A program made the translations under genes and the position numbers. DNA of 64,000 bases from Rhodocyclaceae bacterium (lineage in GTDB: Bacteria; Pseudomonadota; Gammaproteobacteria; Burkholderiales; Rhodocyclaceae), in NCBI GenBank assembly GCA_016721505.1, contig JADKHX010000021.1, positions 62,001 to 126,000 on the forward strand, written 5' to 3'. The notes below the pieces were generated by a model. It had not been told where the DNA came from. It did no database searches and saw nothing but the letters and a program-made list of their open reading frames with translations. Positions 42,017-49,839 of this stretch are shown here, piece by piece. Numbering within the stretch: the first letter of the stretch is position 1; every line of letters begins with the position of its first letter.

Positions 42017-43270
42017 ATGTTGATCGAAGTCAAAGTACCGCAACTTTCTGAATCTGTCGCCGAAGCCACGATGTCGGCATGGCACGTCAAAGAAGGCGAC
42101 GCGGTGGTGCGTGATCAAAATTTAATTGATATTGAAACCGATAAAGTAGTGCTGGAACTGCCCGCGCCAGATGCCGGTGTGATGGTCAAAATTTTCAAAC
42201 ACGCCGGCGATTCAGTAGTGTCGGGCGAAGTAATTGCGCAAATTGATACAGAAGCTAAAGCAAGTGCGGGTGCATCCGCGAATGCTCCGGTCGCCGCGGC
42301 TAAGCCAGTTGCGGCGTCGACTGCGGCGAGTTCGGCTGCAGCGCCAAGCGCGATGCCATCGGCCAAGAAAATCATGGACGAAAAAGGGATCAGCGCGGCA
42401 GATGTACAAGGCAGTGGTCGCGGTGGTCGCATCCTCAAGGAAGATGTTTCTGGCGCACCTAAAGCAGCACCAGCCGCCAGCAGCGTGTCACCAGCACCAA
42501 CTGGCGTAACGGTGACAAAGGCCGCCCTACCCCAACCCGCCGTCATTAGCGCCGACGCCATCATCGGCGACCGCACCGAGCAGCGCGTACCGATGTCGCG
42601 CCTGCGCGCTCGCGTTGCCGAGCGTCTCGTGCAATCGCAATCAACCAATGCCATCTTGACCACGTTTAACGAAGTCAACATGGCACCGGTCATGGATATG
42701 CGCAAGAAATACCAGGAGCGTTTCGAAAAAGAACACGGCGTCAAACTTGGCTTCATGTCATTCTTTGTCAAGGCGGCGGTTGCTGCACTTAAAAAATATC
42801 CAGTCATCAACGCCTCGGTTGATGGCAATGACATCGTCTATCACGGCTACTTTGATATCGGCATTGCGGTGGGCAGCCCGCGCGGTTTGGTGGTGCCGAT
42901 CTTGCGCGACGCCGATCAAATGAGTCTGGCGCAAATCGAAAAGAAAATTGCCGAATTCGGCCAGAAAGCCAAAGAAGGTAAGCTGACTTTAGAAGACCTA
43001 AGCGGTGGCACCTTCACTATTTCAAACGGCGGTACGTTTGGTTCCATGCTTTCAACACCCATCATCAACCCGCCGCAGTCGGCAATTCTTGGCGTGCACG
43101 CAACCAAAGATAGAGCGGTGGTGGAAAACGGCCAAATCGTAATTCGGCCGATGAACTATCTGGCCATGTCCTACGACCACCGCATCATTGACGGTCGCGA
43201 GGCGGTGCTGGCTTTGGTAACCATGAAGGACGCGCTGGAAGACCCCGCGCGGCTCCTGCTCGACGTATAA
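42017..43270 (+). CDS. sucB: Dihydrolipoyl succinyltransferase (E2 of 2-oxoglutarate dehydrogenase)
   Basis: A 417-residue E2 with one lipoyl domain (lipoyl-Lys43 in Glu-Thr-Asp-Lys-Val-Val), an Ala-rich linker, a peripheral E3-binding domain (about 112-145), a second linker, and the catalytic core (about 190-417) with Asp-His-Arg-Ile-Ile-Asp-Gly near the end. A copy of the dispersed element lies entirely in the second linker and encodes Ser-Val-Ser-Pro-Ala-Pro-Thr-Gly at about residues 156-163. It is read on the opposite strand from the other genic copies, giving a Pro/Ala-rich sequence well suited to a flexible linker. Confidence 0.96.
   Translation: MLIEVKVPQLSESVAEATMSAWHVKEGDAVVRDQNLIDIETDKVVLELPAPDAGVMVKIFKHAGDSVVSGEVIAQIDTEAKASAGASANAPVAAAKPVAASTAASSAAAPSAMPSAKKIMDEKGISAADVQGSGRGGRILKEDVSGAPKAAPAASSVSPAPTGVTVTKAALPQPAVISADAIIGDRTEQRVPMSRLRARVAERLVQSQSTNAILTTFNEVNMAPVMDMRKKYQERFEKEHGVKLGFMSFFVKAAVAALKKYPVINASVDGNDIVYHGYFDIGIAVGSPRGLVVPILRDADQMSLAQIEKKIAEFGQKAKEGKLTLEDLSGGTFTISNGGTFGSMLSTPIINPPQSAILGVHATKDRAVVENGQIVIRPMNYLAMSYDHRIIDGREAVLALVTMKDALEDPARLLLDV
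42481..42506 (+). repeat. Dispersed 26-bp element, copy 9 (inside sucB linker)
   Basis: CAGCGTGT, two bases, CCAGCACCAACTGGCG. It is the only genic copy read in the sense direction. Its translation is Ser-Val-Ser-Pro-Ala-Pro-Thr-Gly, within the flexible linker between the E3-binding and catalytic domains. Confidence 0.9.
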
Positions 43271-43279
43271 GGACACACT

Positions 43280-44707
43280 ATGGCTAACAAAACATTTGAT
43301 GTCCTCGTCATCGGTGGCGGTCCGGGCGGTTACATTGCTGCAATTCGCTCTGCCCAGCTTGGCCTGGCCACCGCATGTATCGAATCCGATTCCTATGCCG
43401 ACCCCAAAGGCCAAGTTCGTCTCGGCGGCACTTGCTTGAACGTCGGTTGCATTCCGTCGAAAGCATTGCTGCAATCTTCGGAGTTATTCGATCAAGCTAA
43501 TCACTCTTTCAGCATGCATGGCATTAGCACCAGCGGCGTCAAGATTGATGTCAAGTCGATGGTCAAACGCAAAGACAACATCGTTGACCAACTCACCGGT
43601 GGGATCAAGAGCTTGTTCAAAAAGAACAAGGTCACTTTGCTCCCTGGACATGGAAAATTTGTCGGACGTGAAGATGATCGTTGGTTAGTCGACGTCAATG
43701 GCGAAGTCATCGCGGCCACGCATGTGGTGGTGGCAACCGGTTCCAAGCCTCGTCATCTGCCGGGCATTCCCGTAGACAACGTCACAATCTGCGATAACAC
43801 GGGTGCCTTGGCATTCGATTCTGTTCCCAAGCGGCTCGGGGTGATTGGTGCCGGCGTGATTGGTTTGGAACTTGGCTCGGTGTGGAAGCGATTAGGCGCT
43901 GAAGTCACGATACTCGAAGCGCTGCCCGATTTTCTTGCTGCCGCAGATGCTGCCGTGGCCAAAGAAGCGTGGAAAGTCTTTACCCAAAAGCAGGGTTTGG
44001 CGATTCAGCTCGGCGTAAAAATCACTAAGGTGACTAGCTCCAAAAAAGGTGTCAGCATTGCCTATGATTTAGCCGATGAAGCCAAAGTATTGGAATGCGA
44101 TCGACTCATTGTTTCGGTCGGCCGAATTCCTTACACCACTGGACTTGGTGCCGAGGAAGTGGGACTCGAAATCAACGAACGCGGCTACATTGTTGTGGAT
44201 GCGCAATGCCGCACCAACCTGCCCAATATCTGGGCCGTTGGCGATGTAGTTCCTGGGCCGATGCTTGCGCATAAGGGCATGGAAGAAGGTGTGATGGTTG
44301 CCGAATGTATCGCCGGGCAAAAAGGCCATGTGAATATCGACACCGTGCCCTGGGTGATTTACACCCACCCCGAAATTGCTTGGGTGGGCAAGACCGAACA
44401 GCAGTTGAAAAATGCCGGTACCGAATATCGTGTCGGACAAATTCCGTTCGCAGCGAATGGTCGCGCCTTGGGACAAGGCGATACCACCGGCTTCGTCAAG
44501 ATGTTGGCCGATGCTAAAACTGATCGCATCCTTGGCGTGCATATCATCGGCAACAACGCGTCCGAGCTGATCGCCGAAGCGGTGGTGGCGATGGAATTCA
44601 ATGCCTCATCGGAAGACATCGCGCGTATTTGCCATGCACACCCCACACTCTCAGAAGTCATGCACGATACCGCGCTCGCCGTCGACAAGCGACCGTTACA
44701 TTTCTAA
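43280..44707 (+). CDS. lpdA: Dihydrolipoyl dehydrogenase (E3)
   Basis: A 475-residue flavin disulfide reductase that reoxidises dihydrolipoyl-E2 with NAD. The FAD loop Gly-Gly-Gly-Pro-Gly-Gly-Tyr is at about residues 12-18. The redox disulfide is in Gly-Gly-Thr-Cys-Leu-Asn-Val-Gly-Cys-Ile-Pro-Ser-Lys near 48-60, the NAD loop Gly-Ala-Gly-Val-Ile-Gly-Leu-Glu is near 190, and the catalytic His is in His-Ala-His-Pro-Thr near 453. There is no fused lipoyl domain. It follows sucB by 9 bp, so it is the dedicated E3 of the complex. Confidence 0.96.
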   Translation: MANKTFDVLVIGGGPGGYIAAIRSAQLGLATACIESDSYADPKGQVRLGGTCLNVGCIPSKALLQSSELFDQANHSFSMHGISTSGVKIDVKSMVKRKDNIVDQLTGGIKSLFKKNKVTLLPGHGKFVGREDDRWLVDVNGEVIAATHVVVATGSKPRHLPGIPVDNVTICDNTGALAFDSVPKRLGVIGAGVIGLELGSVWKRLGAEVTILEALPDFLAAADAAVAKEAWKVFTQKQGLAIQLGVKITKVTSSKKGVSIAYDLADEAKVLECDRLIVSVGRIPYTTGLGAEEVGLEINERGYIVVDAQCRTNLPNIWAVGDVVPGPMLAHKGMEEGVMVAECIAGQKGHVNIDTVPWVIYTHPEIAWVGKTEQQLKNAGTEYRVGQIPFAANGRALGQGDTTGFVKMLADAKTDRILGVHIIGNNASELIAEAVVAMEFNASSEDIARICHAHPTLSEVMHDTALAVDKRPLHF

Positions 44708-44726
44708 TTTCGGTATCTCGAATGAT

Positions 44727-44761
44727 GCTGCAGCAGCGTCTTGTTATTCGCTGCTGGCAGC
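44727..44761 (+). terminator. Hairpin between lpd and zapE
   Basis: GCTGCAGCAGCG at 44727-44738 pairs with CGCTGCTGGCAGC at 44749-44761 with one bulged base, a 12-bp GC-rich stem. No T-run follows, so it may attenuate read-through into zapE or stabilise the upstream mRNA rather than terminate fully. Confidence 0.45.
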
Positions 44762-44777
44762 TGCTTGACCCTCGCTA

Positions 44778-45929
44778 ATGACTAGCATCGCCACACAAGG
44801 AATGATCAACGGCTTCAACGCCGCCTTGGCCGAACGCGGCATCGTGGCCGATTCGGCGCAGCAATTCGCTGCCGCACGATTGCAAAAGTTTTACGACGAA
44901 CTGGTCGGCTTCAAAGCGGCACGTAGTTCTGCCCTCAAAAAACTACTCGCCCGCCCTGAATTGCCCCGTGGCGTTTGGTTTTGGGGCGGTGTGGGGCGTG
45001 GCAAAAGTTTCCTGATGGATTGCTTCTACGCGGCGGTTCCCTACACTCGCAAACGCCGTGTGCACTTCCATGCCTTCATGCAAGAAGTGCATGGCCTACT
45101 GCAAACTCATCGCCATCAATCTGACCCGCTAGCGCAAGTCGCGGCGCATATCGCCAAACAAACTCGACTGATGTGCTTCGATGAGTTTCACGTCTCTGAT
45201 ATCGCTGATGCAATGATACTTGGTCGGCTAATGGACGCGCTGTTCAACGCCGGTGTATTGTTTTGCATCACCTCGAATTACCCACCGGCGAAACTTTATC
45301 CAAATGGTTTGCACCGCCAGCGTTTCCTGCCCACCATTGCGCTATTGGAAGAAAAATTGGATGTTATTGAGCTGGATGCCGGCATCGACTACCGCATGAG
45401 AACACTAGTGCAAGCGAAAACGTTTCTGGTGCCGACCAATGCCACCACGCTTGGGGAAATGGAGTCAATTTTTAAGCATCTGGCGGGTGGCGAGGGGCAT
45501 TCACGCTCGCTCGAAATTCTTGGTCGGGATATTCCGGTCATTGCTCGCGCGCCAGGGGTGGCATGGTTTGATTTCGCCACGCTGTGTGGCGGACCTCGCT
45601 CGCAAAATGATTACCTGGAAATCGCCGATCGCCATCGCACAGTATTTGTCTCAGACATCCCGAAAATGAATGCTGCCATGGCCAACGAAGCGCGACGCTT
45701 CACTTGGTTGATCGATGTGCTGTACGACCATCGCGTCACCTTGATTGCCAGCGCTGCCTGCCCGATAGAGCAGCTCTATCTTGTTGGCCCGCAAGCTAGT
45801 GAATTTCGTCGCACTGAAAGCCGTCTGGTCGAAATGGGTTCGCACGACTATTTGACCAGCGCCCACCGGCGGCAACTTGAAATGTACGGCGATGGTTCTG
45901 CCACAATATCCCCTCCTCCGCTTGTTTAG
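44778..45929 (+). CDS. zapE: Cell division ATPase ZapE (AFG1-like)
   Basis: A 383-residue AFG1-family P-loop ATPase. Walker A is Gly-Gly-Val-Gly-Arg-Gly-Lys-Ser near residues 72-79, Walker B is Leu-Met-Cys-Phe-Asp-Glu-Phe near 132-138, and the following His-Val-Ser-Asp-Ile-Ala-Asp-Ala-Met is the family signature. ZapE associates with the FtsZ ring and with membrane protein quality control. Its place after lpd is usual in betaproteobacteria. The FAH-family gene begins 10 bp after its stop. Confidence 0.92.
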   Translation: MTSIATQGMINGFNAALAERGIVADSAQQFAAARLQKFYDELVGFKAARSSALKKLLARPELPRGVWFWGGVGRGKSFLMDCFYAAVPYTRKRRVHFHAFMQEVHGLLQTHRHQSDPLAQVAAHIAKQTRLMCFDEFHVSDIADAMILGRLMDALFNAGVLFCITSNYPPAKLYPNGLHRQRFLPTIALLEEKLDVIELDAGIDYRMRTLVQAKTFLVPTNATTLGEMESIFKHLAGGEGHSRSLEILGRDIPVIARAPGVAWFDFATLCGGPRSQNDYLEIADRHRTVFVSDIPKMNAAMANEARRFTWLIDVLYDHRVTLIASAACPIEQLYLVGPQASEFRRTESRLVEMGSHDYLTSAHRRQLEMYGDGSATISPPPLV

Positions 45930-45939
45930 TAGGTCAGCC

Positions 45940-46650
45940 ATGACATTTGCATTTACTCCCCCGTCAATCGCCACAGTGGCAATCGAAAATAGCACCGCGC
46001 TTTTTCCCGTCCATCGAATCTATTGCGTGGGTCGCAATTACGCTGCTCACGCCCGAGAAATGGGCGCTGACCCAAGTCGCGAGCCGCCTTTTTTCTTCTG
46101 CAAACCGGCAGATGCGGTGTGGCCTGCAGATAGATCAGTTGGTGCTGGCGACACGGCATCACTTCCCTACCCCAGCGCCACAAGCAATTTGCATCACGAA
46201 ATCGAACTGGTGATTGCCATTGGCAAGGCCGGACACGAAATACCATCAACACAAGCGAACGAATATATTTTTGGTTATGCGGTCGGCCTCGACATGACGC
46301 GGCGCGATCTGCAAAATCGACTAAAGGACAAAGGCCATCCGTGGGAAACCGGTAAAGCCTTTGATCGCTCTGCACCCATATCTCGCATCACCCCGGTGGC
46401 ACAGTGCGGCCATCCAAGCAAGGGAAGAGTCTGGTTAAAGGTCAACGATCAACTTAAGCAAAGTGGCGATCTAGCCGACATGATTTGGTCAGTACCCGAA
46501 ATCATTTCGCACTTATCAACTTACTTTGAGTTGCAAGCCGGCGATTTGATTTTTACCGGCACACCAGAAGGTGTGGGACCGGTTAAGTCAGGCGACCTGA
46601 TCACCGCCGGTGTCGATGAGATCGCTGAAATTGCAGTTCGATTTAGGTAA
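45940..46650 (+). CDS. Fumarylacetoacetate hydrolase family protein
   Basis: A 236-residue FAH-domain enzyme. The family markers are Ile-Tyr-Cys-Val-Gly-Arg-Asn-Tyr at about residues 25-32, the metal-binding Leu-His-His-Glu-Ile-Glu-Leu-Val, Thr-Arg-Arg-Asp-Leu-Gln, and Phe-Thr-Gly-Thr-Pro-Glu-Gly-Val-Gly-Pro. Small members act as fumarylpyruvate hydrolases, oxaloacetate tautomerases or decarboxylases; next to TCA genes, oxaloacetate is plausible. The start at 45940 follows the zapE stop; an upstream in-frame Met lies inside zapE. A copy of the dispersed element encodes Ser-Val-Gly-Ala-Gly-Asp-Thr-Ala-Ser at about residues 65-73, apparently lengthening a loop before the metal site. Confidence 0.85.
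   Translation: MTFAFTPPSIATVAIENSTALFPVHRIYCVGRNYAAHAREMGADPSREPPFFFCKPADAVWPADRSVGAGDTASLPYPSATSNLHHEIELVIAIGKAGHEIPSTQANEYIFGYAVGLDMTRRDLQNRLKDKGHPWETGKAFDRSAPISRITPVAQCGHPSKGRVWLKVNDQLKQSGDLADMIWSVPEIISHLSTYFELQAGDLIFTGTPEGVGPVKSGDLITAGVDEIAEIAVRFR
46133..46158 (-). repeat. Dispersed 26-bp element, copy 10 (inside FAH-family gene)
   Basis: Minus strand: TGCCGTGT, two bases, CCAGCACCAACTGATC. On the gene's strand it encodes Val-Gly-Ala-Gly-Asp-Thr-Ala. Compared with my recollection of relatives, the loop here is a few residues longer. Confidence 0.8.
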
Positions 46651-46756
46651 ATTTGAAGCGCAAAACCACACGCAATTTATTCAACAATTATGGCTTACTG
46701 TTAGCCTGCCACACGGTCATCGTCAGCCCATAAGTCGCTCACCTCGCCAATATTAA

Positions 46757-47806
46757 ATGTCAAACTCGACCAACACTGATGACGTATTCCATCGCGCGCG
46801 ACGCGCCATCATCAATTCGCTAATCGCGTTTTGCATCGTGTTGTTGTTCGGCACCATGGGCTACAAAGAAATGGGTGGCGACGAAGTCGGCTGGCTTGAT
46901 GCCGCTTACATGACCTTCCTGATGGTCGCCACTATCGGTTATGGCTCGGGAATTGAACTGTTTCACCACCCTGAACGTGAGCTATTCACAATGGCCATTG
47001 CCTTTAGCGGTATTGGAATTGTGACTTATCTTTTTTCTAGCGTCACGGCGTTAATGTTGGCGAGTGATTTTGACAAGACAATGCGGAGGCGGCGAATGGA
47101 AAAGCGTATGCGAAGTTTGGAAGGACATTACGTCCTATGTGGATTTGGCCGAGTCGGGCGCAATGTCGCTTCAGAATTAGATATAACGCACCGTCACCAC
47201 ATCGTGATTGACGAGCGTCTGGATTTGCTTGAATCGCTGGCGGAAACGCACAGCGGTTTCCTCTATATTCACGGCGATGCATCCGACGATGACGTGTTGA
47301 TCAAAGCCAACATCGCCAAAGCCAAAGGCGTGTTTGCAGTGACGGGTGACGATAGTCGCAACCTGATGATTTCACTGACTGCGCGCCAGCTTAATCCAGC
47401 GATACGCGTCGTCGCCCGCTGTAATGATTTACGCAATGTCGAGAAGATGAAAAAAGCCGGTGCCGATGCCACAGTGTCACCGAACTTCACCGGCGGAATG
47501 CGTATTGCATCTGCAATGTTGCGCCCGCAAGTAGTGTCATTCCTCGACGAAATGCTACGTTCAGAGCATAACTTGCGGGTCGAAGAAGTCACTGCACCGG
47601 TAACGTTTCAACCCTGCATGCTTTCCGCATTGAACCTCAAACATAGCGAGAACTATATTTTGTTAGCAGTGCGCACAGGCGCTGATTGGGTGTTCAACCC
47701 ACCCGCCAGCTTTGTCGTGCAGCCCGGTTTCACTTTGATCGCTATGGCCTCGCCGCAGGGCCGCGAAGAAATAAGGAAGTCCTTAAGTGTTGCGGTGAAT
47801 GACTAA
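46757..47806 (+). CDS. Potassium channel with TrkA-N/RCK regulatory domain
   Basis: A 349-residue two-helix channel: a transmembrane segment at about 17-36, a pore loop with filter Thr-Ile-Gly-Tyr-Gly-Ser-Gly near residues 58-64, and a second helix at about 74-98. The cytoplasmic TrkA-N domain starts Tyr-Val-Leu-Cys-Gly-Phe-Gly-Arg-Val-Gly near residue 125, followed by a TrkA-C-like end. The filter differs from the usual Thr-Val-Gly-Tyr-Gly-Asp in ending with Ser, which may alter conductance. The RCK ring would gate the pore by nucleotide or ion binding. It converges on lolD through a shared hairpin. Confidence 0.88.
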   Translation: MSNSTNTDDVFHRARRAIINSLIAFCIVLLFGTMGYKEMGGDEVGWLDAAYMTFLMVATIGYGSGIELFHHPERELFTMAIAFSGIGIVTYLFSSVTALMLASDFDKTMRRRRMEKRMRSLEGHYVLCGFGRVGRNVASELDITHRHHIVIDERLDLLESLAETHSGFLYIHGDASDDDVLIKANIAKAKGVFAVTGDDSRNLMISLTARQLNPAIRVVARCNDLRNVEKMKKAGADATVSPNFTGGMRIASAMLRPQVVSFLDEMLRSEHNLRVEEVTAPVTFQPCMLSALNLKHSENYILLAVRTGADWVFNPPASFVVQPGFTLIAMASPQGREEIRKSLSVAVND

Positions 47807-47834
47807 GCCACAGCTAGTCGCTGTCTGCTTAGTC
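47801..47834. terminator. Bidirectional hairpin containing two stop codons
   Basis: GACTAAGC at 47801-47808 pairs with GCTTAGTC at 47827-47834, and ACAGC/GCTGT extend the stem around a TAGTC loop. The channel gene's last codons (GAC-TAA) are in the left arm. The lolD last codons, also GAC-TAA, are in the right arm on the other strand. It separates two convergent genes and probably acts as a two-way terminator. Confidence 0.55.
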
Positions 47835-48524
47835 CGAATTCAATATTCCATCCGACAAATGCATCACCCGATCTAGTCGATTGGCCAACACGCTGTCATG
47901 CGTCACGGCAATCAACGCAGTACCTTTTTCGCGGCACAAATCTGTCATCAGAGCGAACACCGCATCAGCCGACGCGCGATCCAGATTTCCAGTCGGTTCA
48001 TCGGCCAATAAACAAGCAGGTTCCGTCACCAGCGCACGCGCCACCGCCACGCGCTGACGCTCACCGCCAGATAGTTCGCCAGGTCGATGCGGCAAGCGAT
48101 GACCGAGGCCAACTTTATGCAACATCGCCGCCGCTTGCGCATGAGCATCGTTGCGCGACATGCGACGAATCAACAGCGGCATCGCAACGTTTTCTAGCGC
48201 GGTGAATTCGGCTAACAAATGATGAAATTGATAGACGAAGCCAAGCGCACGATTGCGTAAATTTCCGCGCTCGGCCTCAGAAATTGTCGCGAGATTGTGG
48301 CCAGCTAAAAAAACTTCACCACTGGTGACGCTGTCGAGTCCACCCAGCAAATGCAGCAATGTGCTTTTACCCGAGCCACTGGCACCGACAATTGACAGCG
48401 TGTCACCAGCACCAACTCGCAAGTTGATGCTGCTGAGCACTGGTACGGCATATTCACCTTGGAAAAAAGTCTTGGACAAGGCGCGACATTCAACAACGGC
48501 CACATTGCTCATCGCGTCACTCAT
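47829..48524 (-). CDS. lolD: Lipoprotein-releasing system ATP-binding protein
   Basis: A 231-residue ABC ATPase of the LolCDE complex, which extracts lipoproteins from the inner membrane for LolA. Walker A is Gly-Ala-Ser-Gly-Ser-Gly-Lys-Ser-Thr near 42-50, the signature is Leu-Ser-Gly-Gly-Glu-Arg-Gln-Arg, and Walker B is Cys-Leu-Leu-Ala-Asp-Glu-Pro. His-Leu-Leu-Gly-Gly-Leu-Asp after Walker A is the LolD mark. It overlaps lolC by 8 bp. A copy of the dispersed element encodes Val-Gly-Ala-Gly-Asp-Thr-Leu in the strand just before Walker A. Confidence 0.93.
   Translation of the reverse strand: MSDAMSNVAVVECRALSKTFFQGEYAVPVLSSINLRVGAGDTLSIVGASGSGKSTLLHLLGGLDSVTSGEVFLAGHNLATISEAERGNLRNRALGFVYQFHHLLAEFTALENVAMPLLIRRMSRNDAHAQAAAMLHKVGLGHRLPHRPGELSGGERQRVAVARALVTEPACLLADEPTGNLDRASADAVFALMTDLCREKGTALIAVTHDSVLANRLDRVMHLSDGILNSD
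48396..48421 (+). repeat. Dispersed 26-bp element, copy 11 (inside lolD)
   Basis: CAGCGTGT, two bases, CCAGCACCAACTCGCA. On the lolD strand it encodes Arg-Val-Gly-Ala-Gly-Asp-Thr-Leu-Ser, ending four residues before Walker A, with no length change relative to what I recall of other LolD proteins. Confidence 0.85.
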
Positions 48525-49788
48525 AGCGCAGCGCCTCCGCCGGTTGCGTCAGCGACGCGCGCCAACTCGGATACAGGGTCGCCACCACCGTCAGCACAAA
48601 CGACACCACACAAATAATGCCGACATCGTTCCACTTCAAATCTGAAGGCAAATCGCTGATGTAGTAAACATCTTTGGCCAAAAACTGTATGCCGAACAAC
48701 TGTTCCAGCGCCGGCACCACCACATCGACATTCAATGCCAGTGCCACACCACCCACTACGCCAGCGGCCAAACCTATCATGCCTATGAGCATGCCTTGCA
48801 CGATAAAAATACACATGATGCTTTGCGGCGAAGCGCCCAGTGTGCGCAGAATCGCAATGTCAGCACGTTTGTCTTGCACTGCCATTACCAGCGTCGATAC
48901 GATGTTGAACGCGGCGACGGCAACGATAAGCAACAAAATCAAAAACATCATGCGCTTTTCGATCTCTACGGCGCGGAAAAAATTGGCGTGAGAGCGTGTC
49001 CAATCCGAGGCCCAGGCATCGGGGGCGACCGCCCGTAATGCAGGCAATAATTCACGGCTTATTTGTGGCGCAGCGAACAGCTCATCGACTTTAAGCCGCA
49101 CACCGGAAACGTCGTCACCCATTCGATACAGCGTTTGCGCATCGTTCAGGTGAATCAGCGCGAGGCCGGAATCGAACTCAAACATGCCGACTTCAAACAC
49201 CCCAATGACGCGAAATTGTTTCATTCGCGGCATCACCGCTACCGGCGTGACTAGCCCTTGTGGTGCAAGCAAGGTGACTTTATCGCCCACCACGACGTGT
49301 AGCGCACGCGCCAATTCACTACCCAGAACCATGCCAAATTCGCCGGCACGCAAATTTTCCATTTTCCCGACACGCATGTGCCCGGCAAAATCCGCCACCC
49401 GGTTTTCCATCTCGGGCAACACGCCACGCACCAGCATGCCGCGCACTTCACCATCAAAACTCAGCATCCCCTGCTCTTGCACAAATGGCGCGGCGGCTAG
49501 CACGCGGGGATGTTTGGCCGCGACTTGCAACACCGACTGCCAGTCAGTCAGGGCGCCGTCTTGGGCGTTGATTTGGACATGCGAAACCACGCCCAAAATC
49601 CGCGTGCGCAATTCCTTCTGAAAGCCATTCATCACCGACAGCACCACAATCAGCGCGGCCACCCCCAGCGCCAAACCCAGCAGGGAAATCAGCGCGATGA
49701 AGGAGATGAATCGATTGGATGAGCCAGCGCCAGACTGGCGCGGCTGAGCACGGGTGTAGCGCAAGCCGATGAGGAGTTCGTAGATCAT
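48517..49788 (-). CDS. lolC: Lipoprotein-releasing system permease (LolC/LolE)
   Basis: A 423-residue permease with one N-terminal transmembrane helix (about 30-55), a large periplasmic domain, and three helices in the C-terminal FtsX-like region (about 275-410). The Phe-Ile-Ser-Phe-Ile-Ala-Leu-Ile-Ser start of the first helix and Val-Leu-Ser-Val-Met-Asn-Gly-Phe are classical LolC/E features. The start at 49788 gives Met-Ile-Tyr-Glu-Leu-Leu-Ile-Gly-Leu-Arg-Tyr, the usual N-terminus; an upstream in-frame Met lies 39 codons earlier. Only one permease gene is present, so it may form a homodimer with LolD. Confidence 0.92.
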   Translation of the reverse strand: MIYELLIGLRYTRAQPRQSGAGSSNRFISFIALISLLGLALGVAALIVVLSVMNGFQKELRTRILGVVSHVQINAQDGALTDWQSVLQVAAKHPRVLAAAPFVQEQGMLSFDGEVRGMLVRGVLPEMENRVADFAGHMRVGKMENLRAGEFGMVLGSELARALHVVVGDKVTLLAPQGLVTPVAVMPRMKQFRVIGVFEVGMFEFDSGLALIHLNDAQTLYRMGDDVSGVRLKVDELFAAPQISRELLPALRAVAPDAWASDWTRSHANFFRAVEIEKRMMFLILLLIVAVAAFNIVSTLVMAVQDKRADIAILRTLGASPQSIMCIFIVQGMLIGMIGLAAGVVGGVALALNVDVVVPALEQLFGIQFLAKDVYYISDLPSDLKWNDVGIICVVSFVLTVVATLYPSWRASLTQPAEALRYE

Positions 49789-49839
49789 GAATGTGTGGAT
49801 GCGCATGAAGCGAGACGGGCACGATGTTAACATGCACGG

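Noticed and set aside
42115..42834. 239-codon open frame antisense to sucB
   Set aside because: An Ala/Ser-rich mirror of the E2 linker and catalytic domain; no start signal and no known family.
49722..49745. CCAGCGCCAGACTGGCG near the lolC start
   Set aside because: It has a similar look to the element but several mismatches and no left half; not counted as a copy.
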